From positions 1-57,998 of the forward strand of contig CASEVW010000136.1 of NCBI GenBank assembly GCA_949291395.1: a stretch of DNA of 57,998 bases, in the 5' to 3' direction. This stretch comes from an uncultured Oscillospiraceae bacterium. Lineage in GTDB: Bacteria; Bacillota; Clostridia; Oscillospirales; Ruminococcaceae. Made by a program: the position numbers and the translations under genes. Under the pieces are notes generated by a model. That model was not told the origin of the DNA. It saw nothing but the letters and a program-made list of their open reading frames with translations, and did no database searches. Positions 1 to 8,259 of the stretch are shown piece after piece (position 1 is the stretch's first letter; each line of letters opens with the position of its first letter).

Positions 1-66
1 AGGTTTTCCTGCCGGATTTTCCTCAAAATCCGTCTTCCTAGCCATTTCGCAGACATTTTCTTACTC
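1..66. other. Unassigned left edge
   Basis: No gene can be supported in these first bases. A short hairpin with 8-bp arms (CGGATTTT / AAAATCCG) lies at about 12-31. Two forward frames stay open through the region, so it could be the last codons of a gene cut off by the window edge, but nothing recognisable is encoded. Confidence 0.3.
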
Positions 67-112
67 AAAAAGGAGCTGTTGCGCAATTTCCATTTTGCAA
101 CAGCCCCTTTTT
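67..112. terminator. Bidirectional intrinsic terminator
   Basis: Imperfect hairpin with arms around GCTGTTGC and GCAACAGC, an A-run on the left and a T-run on the right, so it could work on either strand. It probably ends whatever gene lies off the left edge. Confidence 0.55.
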
Positions 113-269
113 GAATGGAACGGAGTCCATTGGGCAGAGCATTTGCTCTGCCGGGGCCCCCGTGAAATCTTGCTGTGGCAAGGTTTCGTGGGGAAAAGGA
201 GGAATGACGGAGTGGTATGAGAAAAGCCCGACCAAAAGGTCGGGCTTTTTGAATGGAACGGAGTCCATT
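107..269. repeat. Two copies of a 25-bp direct repeat, with hairpins between
   Basis: A perfect 25-bp repeat occurs at 107-131 and 245-269. Each copy begins in the T-run of a terminator-like hairpin and contains the inverted repeat AATGGA-N6-TCCATT. Between the copies are two more stems: 134-151 (GCAGAGCA/TGCTCTGC) and 158-193, which has 16-bp arms pairing throughout if G-U pairs are allowed. This looks like a duplicated non-coding module and not coding sequence. Confidence 0.7.
222..250. terminator. Intrinsic terminator of tRNA-Leu
   Basis: Perfect hairpin AAAAGCCCGACC / GGTCGGGCTTTT with a 4-base loop. It lies 26 bp past the tRNA 3' end and has T-runs on both strands, so it can end the minus-strand tRNA transcript. 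Confidence 0.8.
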
Positions 270-275
270 CCGACG

Positions 276-364
276 TGGTGCCGCTGACCGGGATCGAACC
301 GGTACGGTGTATTACCACCGAGGGATTTTAAGTCCCTTGCGTCTGCCAATTCCGCCACAGCGGC
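276..364 (-). tRNA. tRNA-Leu (anticodon UAA)
   Basis: On the minus strand the 89-nt sequence begins GCCGCTG and ends CAGCGGC-A-CCA, giving a full 7-bp acceptor stem with encoded CCA. The anticodon loop reads CTTAAAA within a GGGA/TCCC stem, so the anticodon is TAA. A long variable arm (CGGTGGTAATACACCGT region) identifies a class II tRNA, as expected for leucine. It is followed by a strong terminator and preceded by a consensus promoter, so it is probably transcribed alone. Confidence 0.96.
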
Positions 365-376
365 ACAAGCTATATT

Positions 377-405
377 ATAATACAATACCTTGGCCTGTTT
401 GTCAA
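377..405 (-). promoter_or_regulatory. Sigma-A promoter of tRNA-Leu
   Basis: On the minus strand, -35 TTGACA (400-405) and -10 TATTAT (377-382) are 17 bp apart, placing the start about 6-7 nt before the tRNA 5' end. Confidence 0.85.
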
Positions 406-699
406 TGAATTTCGTATCATTCGTTTTTGAAAGGCGTAAATAGTGCGGCTAACATTATAGCAGCGTTTTTTATATGCCGGAATGACACCCATTTGCCAAA
501 AGTGTGATTTTATCTATACGTTTTGTGGCATTTTTTGCGGTTTTCTTCATTTTTTTCGATCATTAAAACGAAGTGTAAAAAAGCACTTGCATATCGAACA
601 CAAGATGATTATAACTAATGTTCCAAGCGTTCCTTGTATAAAATTGTTAAATTTTAACTTGAAAAATACTATCTGAAACAAGAGAGGCAGTCAAGGAAA
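406..699. other. AT-rich intergenic region
   Basis: About 290 bp, much richer in A+T than its surroundings. A 64-codon forward frame (482-676) has no Shine-Dalgarno and a low-complexity product, so I do not call it. The region contains the candidate promoter of the downstream Cache/GGDEF/EAL gene. Confidence 0.6.
587..615 (+). promoter_or_regulatory. Candidate sigma-A promoter of the EAL gene
   Basis: TTGCAT (587-592), 17-bp spacer, TATAAC (610-615), about 85 nt before the start codon. A second possible extended -10 (TGTATAAAAT) lies near 634. Confidence 0.5.
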
Positions 700-2928
700 A
701 TGAAACATGAAGGCAAGCGCAGGCTGCGAAACATCATCGCAGTAACATTAGCGGCAACGATCCTGTTTGCCGCCATCGCCACCGGGCTGATCTACTCCCT
801 GAGCAAGACCCACCAAAAGGAAGTCGAGTTTTACCTGCAAGAGCTGGCGGCGCAGAACGTGGACAAGCTGAACCAACAGATCGACAGCGATCTGAACACC
901 CTGCAGAGCATCTCGGTGCTGATCGACCAAAACAGCTCCAGCCGCCAGGTGATCGACAGCATCCTGGCAGACAGCGAGATCAAAAACACCTTTTTGGAGA
1001 TCGCGTTTGTGGACCAGAACGGCATTGGCGCCGCAGGCCAGGTAAACGGCAGCACCTGGTCCGATGTGAACCTTTCCCAGCGCAAGGTCATTCAGCAGGT
1101 GCTGGCCGGGCATTCCGTGATCTCGGACGTGATCGAAGCCCAGAAATCCGGCAAAAACATCCTGTGTTATGCGGTGCCTGTTTACGATAACGGCCAGCTG
1201 ATCGGCGCACTGGCGGCCAGCCGCTCCACGGATCTTTTGCTGAACGTGGTGGAAAGCCGGTATCTGGCCGGGCGTATTGGCAGCGCCCTCATTCGCGCCG
1301 ATGGGCAGCTGCTAGCCTCCAGTTCCCATGGCCGCAACGGGAATTTTTTTAAGGGGACGCAGTTCGATCCCGCCGCTCTGGATCTTCTGGAAGAGAAGAT
1401 CCAGAGCGCTGCCAGCCATACCTTTTCGTTTTATTACGACGGTATGGACCTTTGGGGCACCATCACGCCGGTGGGCCGCAACGATTGGTTTTTGGTGGAG
1501 ACCGTCACCATGGAAACGCTGAATGGTGAGTTTTACAGCATGCTGGGCATCATCCTGCTGGCCCTGGTGCCCCTGATGCTTCTTTCCATTTTCATGCTCG
1601 TCTACATCAGCTACAACGAAAAAAAGACCCGCACCCGCATCGACTACCTGGCTTATTACGACCCCGTGACCGGGGCGTACAACAATAATGGCTTTGCCCA
1701 GGCCTTTGAGCAGTGCATCACCAAGGACGACCACTACACGCTGGCCCTGCTGGACCTGTGCCACTTCAAATTCATCAACTACTCCTTCGGCTTCCAAGCA
1801 GGAGACAATCTGCTGCGTCACGTGAAGGATGTGCTGGAGGCGGAACTTCAGCCGGATGAAGTAGTGGCCCGCAGCAATGCGGACCAGTTTGCGGTGCTGC
1901 TCCACACCCAGGACAAAGCCGAAATCGCCCGGCGGGTCACCCATATGATGGAGCGTATCTCCGCTTACCAGATCGTAAAAAAGGAGCACTATCCCATCAA
2001 CAGTTACTGCGGCATCAAGATCTGCCAGACCTTTTCGGAAACGGTAGACCTGAATCTGCTCATCGACCGGGCCCGCATGGCGAAAACCAGCATCCAGCAG
2101 GGCTATGGCAACCGGTACGCCTTTTTTGACGACGCCCTGTTTGAAAAAGCCCATGAGCGCACGGTGATCGAGCAGCGGATGGATTCGGCGCTAAAAAACG
2201 GCGAGTTCAAGGTGTACATCCAGCCCAAATACGACTTAAAGACCGAGACGGTCTGCGGCGGCGAGGCGCTGGTGCGCTGGCAGCGGGAGGACGGCAGCCT
2301 GGTGTCGCCGGGGGTGTTCATTCCCGTGTTTGAGCAAAACGGCTTCATCACCAAGCTGGACATTTACATGCTGGAACAGGTGTGCAGCCTGCTGCACCAC
2401 TGGAAGCGGCAGTTCGGCCCGGAGAAACCGCTGCCCGCCATCTCGCTGAATCAATCCCGCATCCTGTTCTTCCAGGAAAATTACTTAGAGATGGTGGAAA
2501 ACCTTTTGAACAAATACCAGATCGGCCCCGGTCAGATCGTTATGGAGATCACCGAGGGCGTTGAGGTGGACGAGGTACAGCGGCTGGAGGACATCATCCA
2601 GGGCCTGCACAAGCTGGGAGTGGAAGTTTCCATGGACGATTTCGGCAGCGGCTACTCTGCATTGAACGTTCTGCGGGAACTGAGCATCGACGAGCTGAAA
2701 CTGGACCGCATGTTCCTGATGCAGACCGAAAACAAGGAAAAGGGAAGAGCCATTATGGAAAGCATTATCCAGATGGCGAAGAACCTTTCCTTCCGCACCG
2801 TGTGCGAAGGGGTGGAGACCCGGGAGCAGGCCCAGACCATGCTGGACTTCGGCTGCGATGTGGCCCAGGGCTTTTATTACGCAAAGCCCATGCCCGCACA
2901 GGACTATGCCGCCCTGCTATCTGCCTGA
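700..2928 (+). CDS. Membrane Cache-GGDEF-EAL protein, probable c-di-GMP phosphodiesterase
   Basis: The 742-residue product has an N-terminal membrane segment (about 12-32), an extracytoplasmic Cache-type sensor region (about 35-275), a second membrane segment (about 278-300), a GGDEF domain (about 315-470) and a C-terminal EAL domain (about 490-740). The EAL core looks active: EAL at 522-524, the Asn of SLNQSR, MEITEG, DDFG at 646-649, LKLDR and CEGVET are all present. The GGDEF signature is replaced by SNADQF (392-397), so cyclase activity is unlikely and the domain may only bind GTP or dimerise. The expected role is an external-ligand-controlled breakdown of c-di-GMP. It stands alone between its own promoter and terminator. 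Confidence 0.93.
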   Translation: MKHEGKRRLRNIIAVTLAATILFAAIATGLIYSLSKTHQKEVEFYLQELAAQNVDKLNQQIDSDLNTLQSISVLIDQNSSSRQVIDSILADSEIKNTFLEIAFVDQNGIGAAGQVNGSTWSDVNLSQRKVIQQVLAGHSVISDVIEAQKSGKNILCYAVPVYDNGQLIGALAASRSTDLLLNVVESRYLAGRIGSALIRADGQLLASSSHGRNGNFFKGTQFDPAALDLLEEKIQSAASHTFSFYYDGMDLWGTITPVGRNDWFLVETVTMETLNGEFYSMLGIILLALVPLMLLSIFMLVYISYNEKKTRTRIDYLAYYDPVTGAYNNNGFAQAFEQCITKDDHYTLALLDLCHFKFINYSFGFQAGDNLLRHVKDVLEAELQPDEVVARSNADQFAVLLHTQDKAEIARRVTHMMERISAYQIVKKEHYPINSYCGIKICQTFSETVDLNLLIDRARMAKTSIQQGYGNRYAFFDDALFEKAHERTVIEQRMDSALKNGEFKVYIQPKYDLKTETVCGGEALVRWQREDGSLVSPGVFIPVFEQNGFITKLDIYMLEQVCSLLHHWKRQFGPEKPLPAISLNQSRILFFQENYLEMVENLLNKYQIGPGQIVMEITEGVEVDEVQRLEDIIQGLHKLGVEVSMDDFGSGYSALNVLRELSIDELKLDRMFLMQTENKEKGRAIMESIIQMAKNLSFRTVCEGVETREQAQTMLDFGCDVAQGFYYAKPMPAQDYAALLSA

Positions 2929-2939
2929 ATTTTCATTGC

Positions 2940-2979
2940 AAAAGCGCGCAAGACGTTCCATGCGTCCTGCGCGCTTTTT
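2940..2979 (+). terminator. Intrinsic terminator
   Basis: Near-perfect stem AAAAGCGCGCAAGACG / CGTCCTGCGCGCTTTT with a 7-base loop and T-tail, 12 bp after the EAL gene. Confidence 0.85.
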
Positions 2980-3045
2980 GTGTGCGGCAAAAAGGGCCGG
3001 ATGTGCTATAATGATCGTAGTATGATCGAAAAAGGAGAACCCGTT

Positions 3046-3477
3046 ATGATCCGAACCGCCCGCCCGGCTGACTTAGAGCATGTGGCCGCTCTCTGGCTGA
3101 ACACCAACCGCTCGGCCCACCGGTTTATCCCCGCCGCCTATTGGGAGGGGAACTTCCTTTTGGTGAAAGAGCTGCTGGGCCAGGCGGAAGTTTACGTCTG
3201 GGAAGACGGCGGCTGCATCCTTGGCTTTATCGGCCTGAACGGCGAGCACATCGAGGGCATCTTTGTGGACAGTCAGTCCCAAGGCCAGGGCATTGGCAAA
3301 CATCTGCTGGACTTTGCCAAAGGCCGCAAACAACGCCTGACCCTGAATGTCTACCAGAAAAACGCCCGCGCCATCCGCTTTTACCAGCGGGAGGGCTTTG
3401 TTCTCTCCGCTGCCGGCCAGGACCCGGACACCGGCGAGGCGGACTATGAAATGCTGTGGGAGCCCGCCGCTCTTTGA
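3046..3477 (+). CDS. GNAT-family N-acetyltransferase
   Basis: Product of 143 residues with the GNAT fold order: an N-terminal MIRTARPADLEHVAALW segment, beta strands around GFIGLNGEHIEGIFV, and the acetyl-CoA pyrophosphate-binding loop QGQGIGKHLLDFAK (Q/RxxGxG/A motif), ending with the NARAIRFYQREGF segment typical of the family. The substrate cannot be told; it resembles small PhnO/YjaB-like acetyltransferases. The start at 3046 is chosen because AAAAGGAG lies 7-8 bp upstream; a longer frame from 2980 would read through the previous terminator. A TATAAT at 3007-3012 without a good -35 may be its promoter. Confidence 0.88.
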   Translation: MIRTARPADLEHVAALWLNTNRSAHRFIPAAYWEGNFLLVKELLGQAEVYVWEDGGCILGFIGLNGEHIEGIFVDSQSQGQGIGKHLLDFAKGRKQRLTLNVYQKNARAIRFYQREGFVLSAAGQDPDTGEADYEMLWEPAAL

Positions 3478-3571
3478 GCACTGGGCCAAATGCTCTTCGC
3501 CTGCCAGATGAAAGATCTGCGGTTTTTGCAAAAAGGGGGAGCATCCCGGCGGAAAACAGGGCGGGAACGGC

Positions 3572-3600
3572 TTGTTTCAGGGCAGGATTTATACTATAAT
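3572..3600 (+). promoter_or_regulatory. Sigma-A promoter of the aminotransferase gene
   Basis: TTGTTT (3572-3577), 17 bp, TATAAT (3595-3600), about 70 nt before the start codon. Confidence 0.65.
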
Positions 3601-3669
3601 ACGTTAGAGCTATTTTACCAGTAAACGGCCCGGCGGCATACCGGGCCGAACACAAAAGGGGAGCGTTGT

Positions 3670-4944
3670 ATGAAAGACTATCTGTCCATGACAAAGGAAC
3701 AGCTGCAGTCGGAACTGGCAGCCCTGCAACAGCAATACCGGGAATACCAGGCAAAGGGGTTAAAGCTGGATATGTCCCGAGGCAAACCCTGCCCGCAGCA
3801 GCTGGAACTGTCCAACGGACTGCTGGAGCAAAACGAGTACATCGGGGAAAACGGCCTGGATTCACGCAACTACGGCCTGCTGGCCGGCATGCCGGAGGCC
3901 CGCCGCTTTTTTGCCCAGCTGATGGGCGTGCAGCCGGAAGAGGTCATCGTGGGCGGCAATGCTTCGCTGACCCTGATGTATTATCTCATCGACATGGGCT
4001 GGCGGGTCGGCTTTGCCGACAGCCCCCGGCCCTGGCGCTTTGACCACACCCTGAAATTCCTGTGCCCGGTGCCCGGTTACGACCGGCACTTTGCCATCAC
4101 CGAGTATTTCGGCTTTGAAATGCTGCCCATCCCCATGACTGAAGACGGCCCGGATATGGACCTGGTGGAACGGCTGGCGGCGGAGGACGACGGCGTAAAG
4201 GGCATCTGGTGCGTGCCCCTTTACTCCAACCCGGACGGCTATGTTTACAGTGAGGACACCGTGCGCCGCCTGGCCAATATGAAGACCGCCGCTCCCGACT
4301 TCAAGATCATCTGGGACGACGCCTACTGCGTGCATCACCTCACCGACGAGCCCTGCTCCACCCTGAACATCCTGGACGAGTGCAAAAAAGCCGGCGCCCA
4401 GGATCGGCCTTTGCTGCTATGCTCCACCAGCAAGATCACCTTCCCCGGGGCGGGCGTGGCGGCCATGGCTGCCAGCAGCCGCAACGTGGAGTATATCCTC
4501 AAGCAAATGGGCCCCATGGCCATCAGCTTTGACAAGATGAACCAAATGCGCCATGTGCATTATCTGAAGGATAAGGCCGGCGTGCTGGAACATATGAAAA
4601 AGCACCGGGCGATCCTGAAGCCCAAGTTCCAGCTGGTGAAACACGCGTTTGACCAGCAGCTGGCCAGCTGCGGCAGCATTGCCCGCTGGACCGACCCCAA
4701 AGGCGGCTATTTCATCAGCCTGTATCTGATGGACGGCTGCGCAAAGCGCACCGTGCAGCTGTGCAGTGAGGCGGGGGTCACTCTGACGCCTGCCGGTTCG
4801 GCTTATCCCTACGGCCTGGACCCCCAGGATCACCACCTGCGCATTGCCCCCTCGTTCCCCAGCATGGAAGAGCTGGCGATGGCCAGCGAGCTTTTGTGCG
4901 TCTGCGTGCGCATCGCCACGCTGGAAAAGCTGTTGGAAGCGTAA
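3670..4944 (+). CDS. PLP-dependent aminotransferase, aspartate aminotransferase subgroup Ic type
   Basis: A 424-residue fold-type I aminotransferase. The N-terminal segment LKLDMSRGKPCPQQLELS and the internal GGNASLTLMY, YSNPDGYVYS and IWDDAYCVHHL motifs match the subgroup Ic family (Asp_aminotransf, formerly Aminotran_MocR). The PLP-binding lysine is K255 in CSTSKITFPGAG, and the conserved arginine region is HHLRIAPSFP near the C terminus. The likely reaction is aspartate plus 2-oxoglutarate to oxaloacetate plus glutamate, in the cytoplasm. There is no regulator domain, so it is not a true MocR regulator. Strong start: GGGGAG 8 bp upstream. It is monocistronic, with its own promoter and terminator. 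Confidence 0.9.
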   Translation: MKDYLSMTKEQLQSELAALQQQYREYQAKGLKLDMSRGKPCPQQLELSNGLLEQNEYIGENGLDSRNYGLLAGMPEARRFFAQLMGVQPEEVIVGGNASLTLMYYLIDMGWRVGFADSPRPWRFDHTLKFLCPVPGYDRHFAITEYFGFEMLPIPMTEDGPDMDLVERLAAEDDGVKGIWCVPLYSNPDGYVYSEDTVRRLANMKTAAPDFKIIWDDAYCVHHLTDEPCSTLNILDECKKAGAQDRPLLLCSTSKITFPGAGVAAMAASSRNVEYILKQMGPMAISFDKMNQMRHVHYLKDKAGVLEHMKKHRAILKPKFQLVKHAFDQQLASCGSIARWTDPKGGYFISLYLMDGCAKRTVQLCSEAGVTLTPAGSAYPYGLDPQDHHLRIAPSFPSMEELAMASELLCVCVRIATLEKLLEA

Positions 4945-4973
4945 TAGAAACACACTGCCTTTGCAGTATGAGT

Positions 4974-5016
4974 AAAAAGCGGCGGAGCCGTTGTAAACCG
5001 GCCCCGCCGTTTTTTG
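4974..5016 (+). terminator. Intrinsic terminator
   Basis: GC-rich stem GCGGCGG-A-GCCG / CCGGC-C-CCGCCG followed by six T, 30 bp after the aminotransferase gene. Confidence 0.8.
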
Positions 5017-5067
5017 TGTTTGCCGTTTTGCGTTTTTACAAAAAATGCCCATTCTTTTGATTAAAAT

Positions 5068-5097
5068 TTGCACTTTCGGCATCGTTTATGCTATACT
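5068..5097 (+). promoter_or_regulatory. Sigma-A promoter of nrdR
   Basis: TTGCAC (5068-5073), 18 bp, TATACT (5092-5097). I see no obvious pair of NrdR boxes around it. Confidence 0.6.
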
Positions 5098-5177
5098 TAG
5101 GAAAACGATCCCACATCATTGAAAACGCCTGGCAGCGCTTATTCTGCCGGGCCTTAGCATCCAGAGGAGGACCCAAT

Positions 5178-5651
5178 ATGAAGTGCCCTTACTGCGGAGA
5201 ATTAGACTCCAAAGTTATCGATTCTCGCCCCACGGAAGACGGTGAAAAGATCCGCCGCCGGCGGGAATGTTTGAGCTGCGGCAAGCGCTTCACCACCTAT
5301 GAGATCGTGGAGACGGTTCCTCTGATGATCATCAAAAAGGACCGCTCCCGGGAAGCCTTTGACCGGCAGAAGCTGCTGGGCGGCATGCTGCGGGCCTGCG
5401 AAAAACGGCCGGTGAGCTTTGAAACGCTGGAAAAAGCCGTGGATAACATCGAGCAGGCCCTTTTGAACAGCTACGAGCGGGAGATCACTTCCATGTATAT
5501 CGGCGAGCTTGCCATGGAAGAGCTGAAAAAGATCGACGAGGTGGCCTATGTGCGCTTTGCCTCGGTGTACCGCCAGTTCTCGGACCTGAACACCTTTATG
5601 GCGGAACTGAAAGATATGCTCAGCAAGCGCTCAGAGCAGACTAAAAAATAA
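5178..5651 (+). CDS. nrdR: Transcriptional repressor NrdR
   Basis: A 157-residue product matching NrdR at full length. The N-terminal zinc ribbon uses C3, C6, C31 and C34 ([12 protein letters not shown] ... [14 protein letters not shown]), followed by the ATP-cone domain ([24 protein letters not shown] onward). NrdR senses dATP/ATP and represses ribonucleotide reductase genes by binding NrdR boxes; no nrd gene lies nearby, so it acts at a distance. The start is at 5178 because GAGGAGG precedes it by 7 bp; a longer frame from 5088 would begin inside the promoter. Its last 21 bp overlap the convergent DUF4363 gene. Confidence 0.96.
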   Translation: MKCPYCGELDSKVIDSRPTEDGEKIRRRRECLSCGKRFTTYEIVETVPLMIIKKDRSREAFDRQKLLGGMLRACEKRPVSFETLEKAVDNIEQALLNSYEREITSMYIGELAMEELKKIDEVAYVRFASVYRQFSDLNTFMAELKDMLSKRSEQTKK

Positions 5652-5999
5652 GTGCTCCACCGTTAAAAGCTGGGCTTTTGCCTTGCCGATCTCGCTGCTC
5701 AGGTCCTGCCGGTTATCCGGCGTGGCATAGGCAGACAGGCCCCCAAGGCTCACGGCGATGCTGCTCAGATAATCCCGCTTGATGAAGAGCGCCAGCAGGT
5801 GCTCCCGTTTTTCGTAATAGGCATTCATCTGGGCCAGCTGCCCGGCGGCGTTGTCGTATTCGCCTGCCTGGCAAAGGTTTTCCACCTGCTCCATCTGGGC
5901 CAGCAGGGTGTGGGTGGTGTCCCGCACCATCCAGGCGCTGTAACACACCACCCCGAACAGGATCAGCAGGATCCACACAGCAGAGCGCATTCGCTTCAT
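5631..5999 (-). CDS. DUF4363 family protein
   Basis: A 122-residue protein with one N-terminal membrane segment (about 7-25: [18 protein letters not shown]) and an alpha-helical remainder rich in Leu/Gln/Glu. Size and sequence character fit DUF4363, a family of unknown function that in clostridia commonly sits directly after a DUF421 (YetF-like) gene, as it does here with a 19-bp gap. The two proteins probably form a unit in the membrane. The 3' end overlaps nrdR tail-to-tail by 21 bp and there is no terminator between them, so antisense read-through is possible. Confidence 0.72.
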   Translation of the reverse strand: MKRMRSAVWILLILFGVVCYSAWMVRDTTHTLLAQMEQVENLCQAGEYDNAAGQLAQMNAYYEKREHLLALFIKRDYLSSIAVSLGGLSAYATPDNRQDLSSEIGKAKAQLLTVEHLFFSLL

Positions 6000-6018
6000 T
6001 CTTATCCCTCACATCTCA

Positions 6019-6717
6019 TCAACAGCTCCGGTGTTTGCCGGGGCTGTTTTCTTTCTGAAAAAGTTTGCAGTCCTCGCTGTCGTCCCCCAGCAAGAGAAGC
6101 ACGTCCGGCAGTTTGCAGCCCTGCCGGGCCAGCCACTCCTGTGCCCAGGCGGCGCTTTTGCCGCACCATTCCAGATTTTCCGGCAGCAGGCAGCCGTCGA
6201 TCACAAAGGGGACCAGGGGCCTTTTGTCTCTGCCCTGGGGTAGTTCCAGGTCCTCCCGGGTCACCGTCTCTTTCTGGGCAAATTTGCACACGCTGATGCT
6301 CCCGTTGGTCTCGATCAGCGCATAGCTCACTTCGCCCGGGTCGAACACATCCTTGCCCCGCAGCGCTTCCAGCAGGTCGGCCATGCTGAACCGCAGCGCC
6401 TGCAGGGTCTGTTGGTCGATCTGCCCGTCCCGGATCACCGCCACCGGTGAGCCGGAAAACAGCCGGGCCGCCTTGGGCCATTTGAAGCAGATGCCGGAGA
6501 TCACCAGCTCCAGCGCCACGATCAAAAACACCGGCACCAAACTGGCGGACAAAGGGATCTCCTGGGATTCGATGGAAATGGACGCCAGGTTGGAGATCAG
6601 GATGGTGGACACAAGCTCGGAGGGCTGCAGCTCTCCCAGCTGGCGTTTGCCCATCAGCCGCATGGCCACGATGATGAGCAGGTAGATGATAAGTGTGCGC
6701 AGGATCGACACAAGCAT
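6019..6717 (-). CDS. DUF421 (YetF-like) membrane protein
   Basis: A 232-residue product with two or three N-terminal membrane segments (about 5-25 with TLIIYLLIIVAMRLMGKRQLGEL, 37-55, 60-78) and a cytoplasmic alpha/beta domain containing GSPVAVIRDGQID and LRFSMADLLEALRGKDVFD, the signature of YetF/YdfR-type DUF421 proteins. These are known in spore-formers and some are spore inner-membrane proteins affecting germination. It is first in a two-gene operon with the DUF4363 gene and is transcribed divergently from the germinant receptor operon, 81 bp away, which suggests a spore-related role. The C-terminal tail DDSEDCKLFQKENSPGKHRSC is not conserved in the family as I know it. Confidence 0.85.
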   Translation of the reverse strand: MLVSILRTLIIYLLIIVAMRLMGKRQLGELQPSELVSTILISNLASISIESQEIPLSASLVPVFLIVALELVISGICFKWPKAARLFSGSPVAVIRDGQIDQQTLQALRFSMADLLEALRGKDVFDPGEVSYALIETNGSISVCKFAQKETVTREDLELPQGRDKRPLVPFVIDGCLLPENLEWCGKSAAWAQEWLARQGCKLPDVLLLLGDDSEDCKLFQKENSPGKHRSC

Positions 6718-6798
6718 GAAAAAACCTCACTTTACAAACCAGATCGTGCGGTTTGGGGCTTCCCTCTTTGGGGTATACTAACCGCCGAGGTGAGAAGA

Positions 6799-8259
6799 AT
6801 GAAAACCCCATTGCACCCTGTGTTACAACAAAATATTGACCAGCTGAAACAAATGTTTGGCAATTCCATCGACCTGTATGCAAAGCCGGTGCAGGTTTTG
6901 GGCATCGACTGCTGCCTGTGCATGTTCGAGGGCCTTTCCACCATCGAACGGCTTTGGGTGGTGCTGCTGAACATGCTGTGCGACAGCACCTTCCAGCCCA
7001 AAGACGGCCAGGACCTGTTCCGCTATATCCAGGCCCAGACCGACCTGCCGGTGGAAAACAACCCCGTGACGGATTTTGACCAGCTGCGTACCCAGCTCAC
7101 CGCCGGCACCACCGTGATGCTCATCGACGGCTGCCGCAAGGCGGTGGTGCTGTCCACCCAGAACATGCAGTTCCGCTCGGTGCAGGAACCCTCGGGCGAG
7201 GGGAACGTGCGGGGCTCCCACGAGGGCTTTACCGACCTTTTGCGCATCAACGTAAGCCTTGTGCGCCGGCTGATCCGCAGCGAGACCCTCACCAGCGAGA
7301 TATTGGTATGCGGTCAGCGCACCAAGACCGAGGTGGCCCTTTTGTACGACCGCACGCTTGCTTCGCCCCAGCTGGTGCAGGCGGTGCGCAAGCGGCTGGA
7401 GTTGGTGCCGCTGCCGGTGCTGTTTGACTCCAGCTATCTGGCGCCCTTTTTGCAGCGGGGAAGTTTCAGCTTTTTTGAAGAGGTGGGCTACACTGAACGG
7501 CCGGTGACCGCCTGTGCCAAGATCTGTGAGGGCAAGCTGGTGATCCTGGTCAACGGCAGCCCCTATGCCATGGTGCTGCCGTACTTTTTCAGCGAGCATT
7601 TTCAAAGCCTGGACGACTACTCCACAAAGGCCTATTTTGCCAGCTTCATCCGCATCCTCAAATACGGGGCGTTTTTTATGGCGGTGCTGCTGCCGGGGCT
7701 GTTCGTCTCCATTGCGGAGTACACCCCGGAGCTGTTTCCTCCCCAGCTGCTTTACAAAATCGCGGCGGCGGAGACCGCCACCCCGCTGCCGCTGTTTTTG
7801 GAGATGATCCTGGTCATCGTTTTGCTGGAACTGATCCGGGAAGCCGGGCTGCGGCTGCCCAAAGCCATCGGCCACAGCGTCAGCCTGGTGGCTGCCGTCA
7901 TCGTGGGGGACGCGGCGGTGAAGGCGGGCATCCTCAGCACGCCTATCGTGATCGCGGCGGCCCTCACCACCATCTCCATGTTTGTGATCCCGTCGCTATA
8001 CGAGCCCGCCACGGTGCTGCGCATCCTGTTCGTGTTCGTGGGCGGCTTGTTCGGGCCCTTTGGCATCCTGGGCCTTTTGTTCATCATGCTGGCCAGCATC
8101 TGCGGCATGCACTCCTTTGGCCTGCCCTATACCACACCGCTGGTACCCTGGGGAGGAGGCGCCGTGCGGGACGGCCTCCTGCGAGCGCCCTGGTCCACAC
8201 TGGCCCAAAAGCCCTTTGACGTGAGCGAACTGCCGGGAGGGAAGATCGAATATGACTGA
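6799..8259 (+). CDS. Spore germination protein, GerA family A subunit (GerAA/GerKA type)
   Basis: A 486-residue product with a soluble N-terminal domain (about 1-280) and four or more membrane segments near residues 285-440. The hallmark loop SVQEPSGEGNVRGSHEGFTDLLRINVSLVRRLI (the GxREGFxExxxxNxxLIRRRI-type motif) and the CxxxHSFGxPYxxPL C-terminal signature identify it. In spores the A subunits assemble into an inner-membrane nutrient-gated ion channel with B and C subunits. Start at 6799 chosen because GAGGTGAG lies 5 bp upstream; the in-frame GTG at 6790 is part of that Shine-Dalgarno. A TATACTA at 6774-6780 resembles a sigma-G -10 (CATnnTA) but I see no good -35. Confidence 0.94.
   Translation: MKTPLHPVLQQNIDQLKQMFGNSIDLYAKPVQVLGIDCCLCMFEGLSTIERLWVVLLNMLCDSTFQPKDGQDLFRYIQAQTDLPVENNPVTDFDQLRTQLTAGTTVMLIDGCRKAVVLSTQNMQFRSVQEPSGEGNVRGSHEGFTDLLRINVSLVRRLIRSETLTSEILVCGQRTKTEVALLYDRTLASPQLVQAVRKRLELVPLPVLFDSSYLAPFLQRGSFSFFEEVGYTERPVTACAKICEGKLVILVNGSPYAMVLPYFFSEHFQSLDDYSTKAYFASFIRILKYGAFFMAVLLPGLFVSIAEYTPELFPPQLLYKIAAAETATPLPLFLEMILVIVLLELIREAGLRLPKAIGHSVSLVAAVIVGDAAVKAGILSTPIVIAAALTTISMFVIPSLYEPATVLRILFVFVGGLFGPFGILGLLFIMLASICGMHSFGLPYTTPLVPWGGGAVRDGLLRAPWSTLAQKPFDVSELPGGKIEYD

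Noticed and set aside
482..676. Short AT-rich open frame of 64 codons
   Set aside because: No Shine-Dalgarno, low-complexity product, and it overlaps the candidate promoter of the next gene.
6770..6798. Sigma-G promoter for the germinant receptor operon
   Set aside because: TATACTA resembles the -10, but I see no -35 at 17-18 bp, so I do not list it as a feature.
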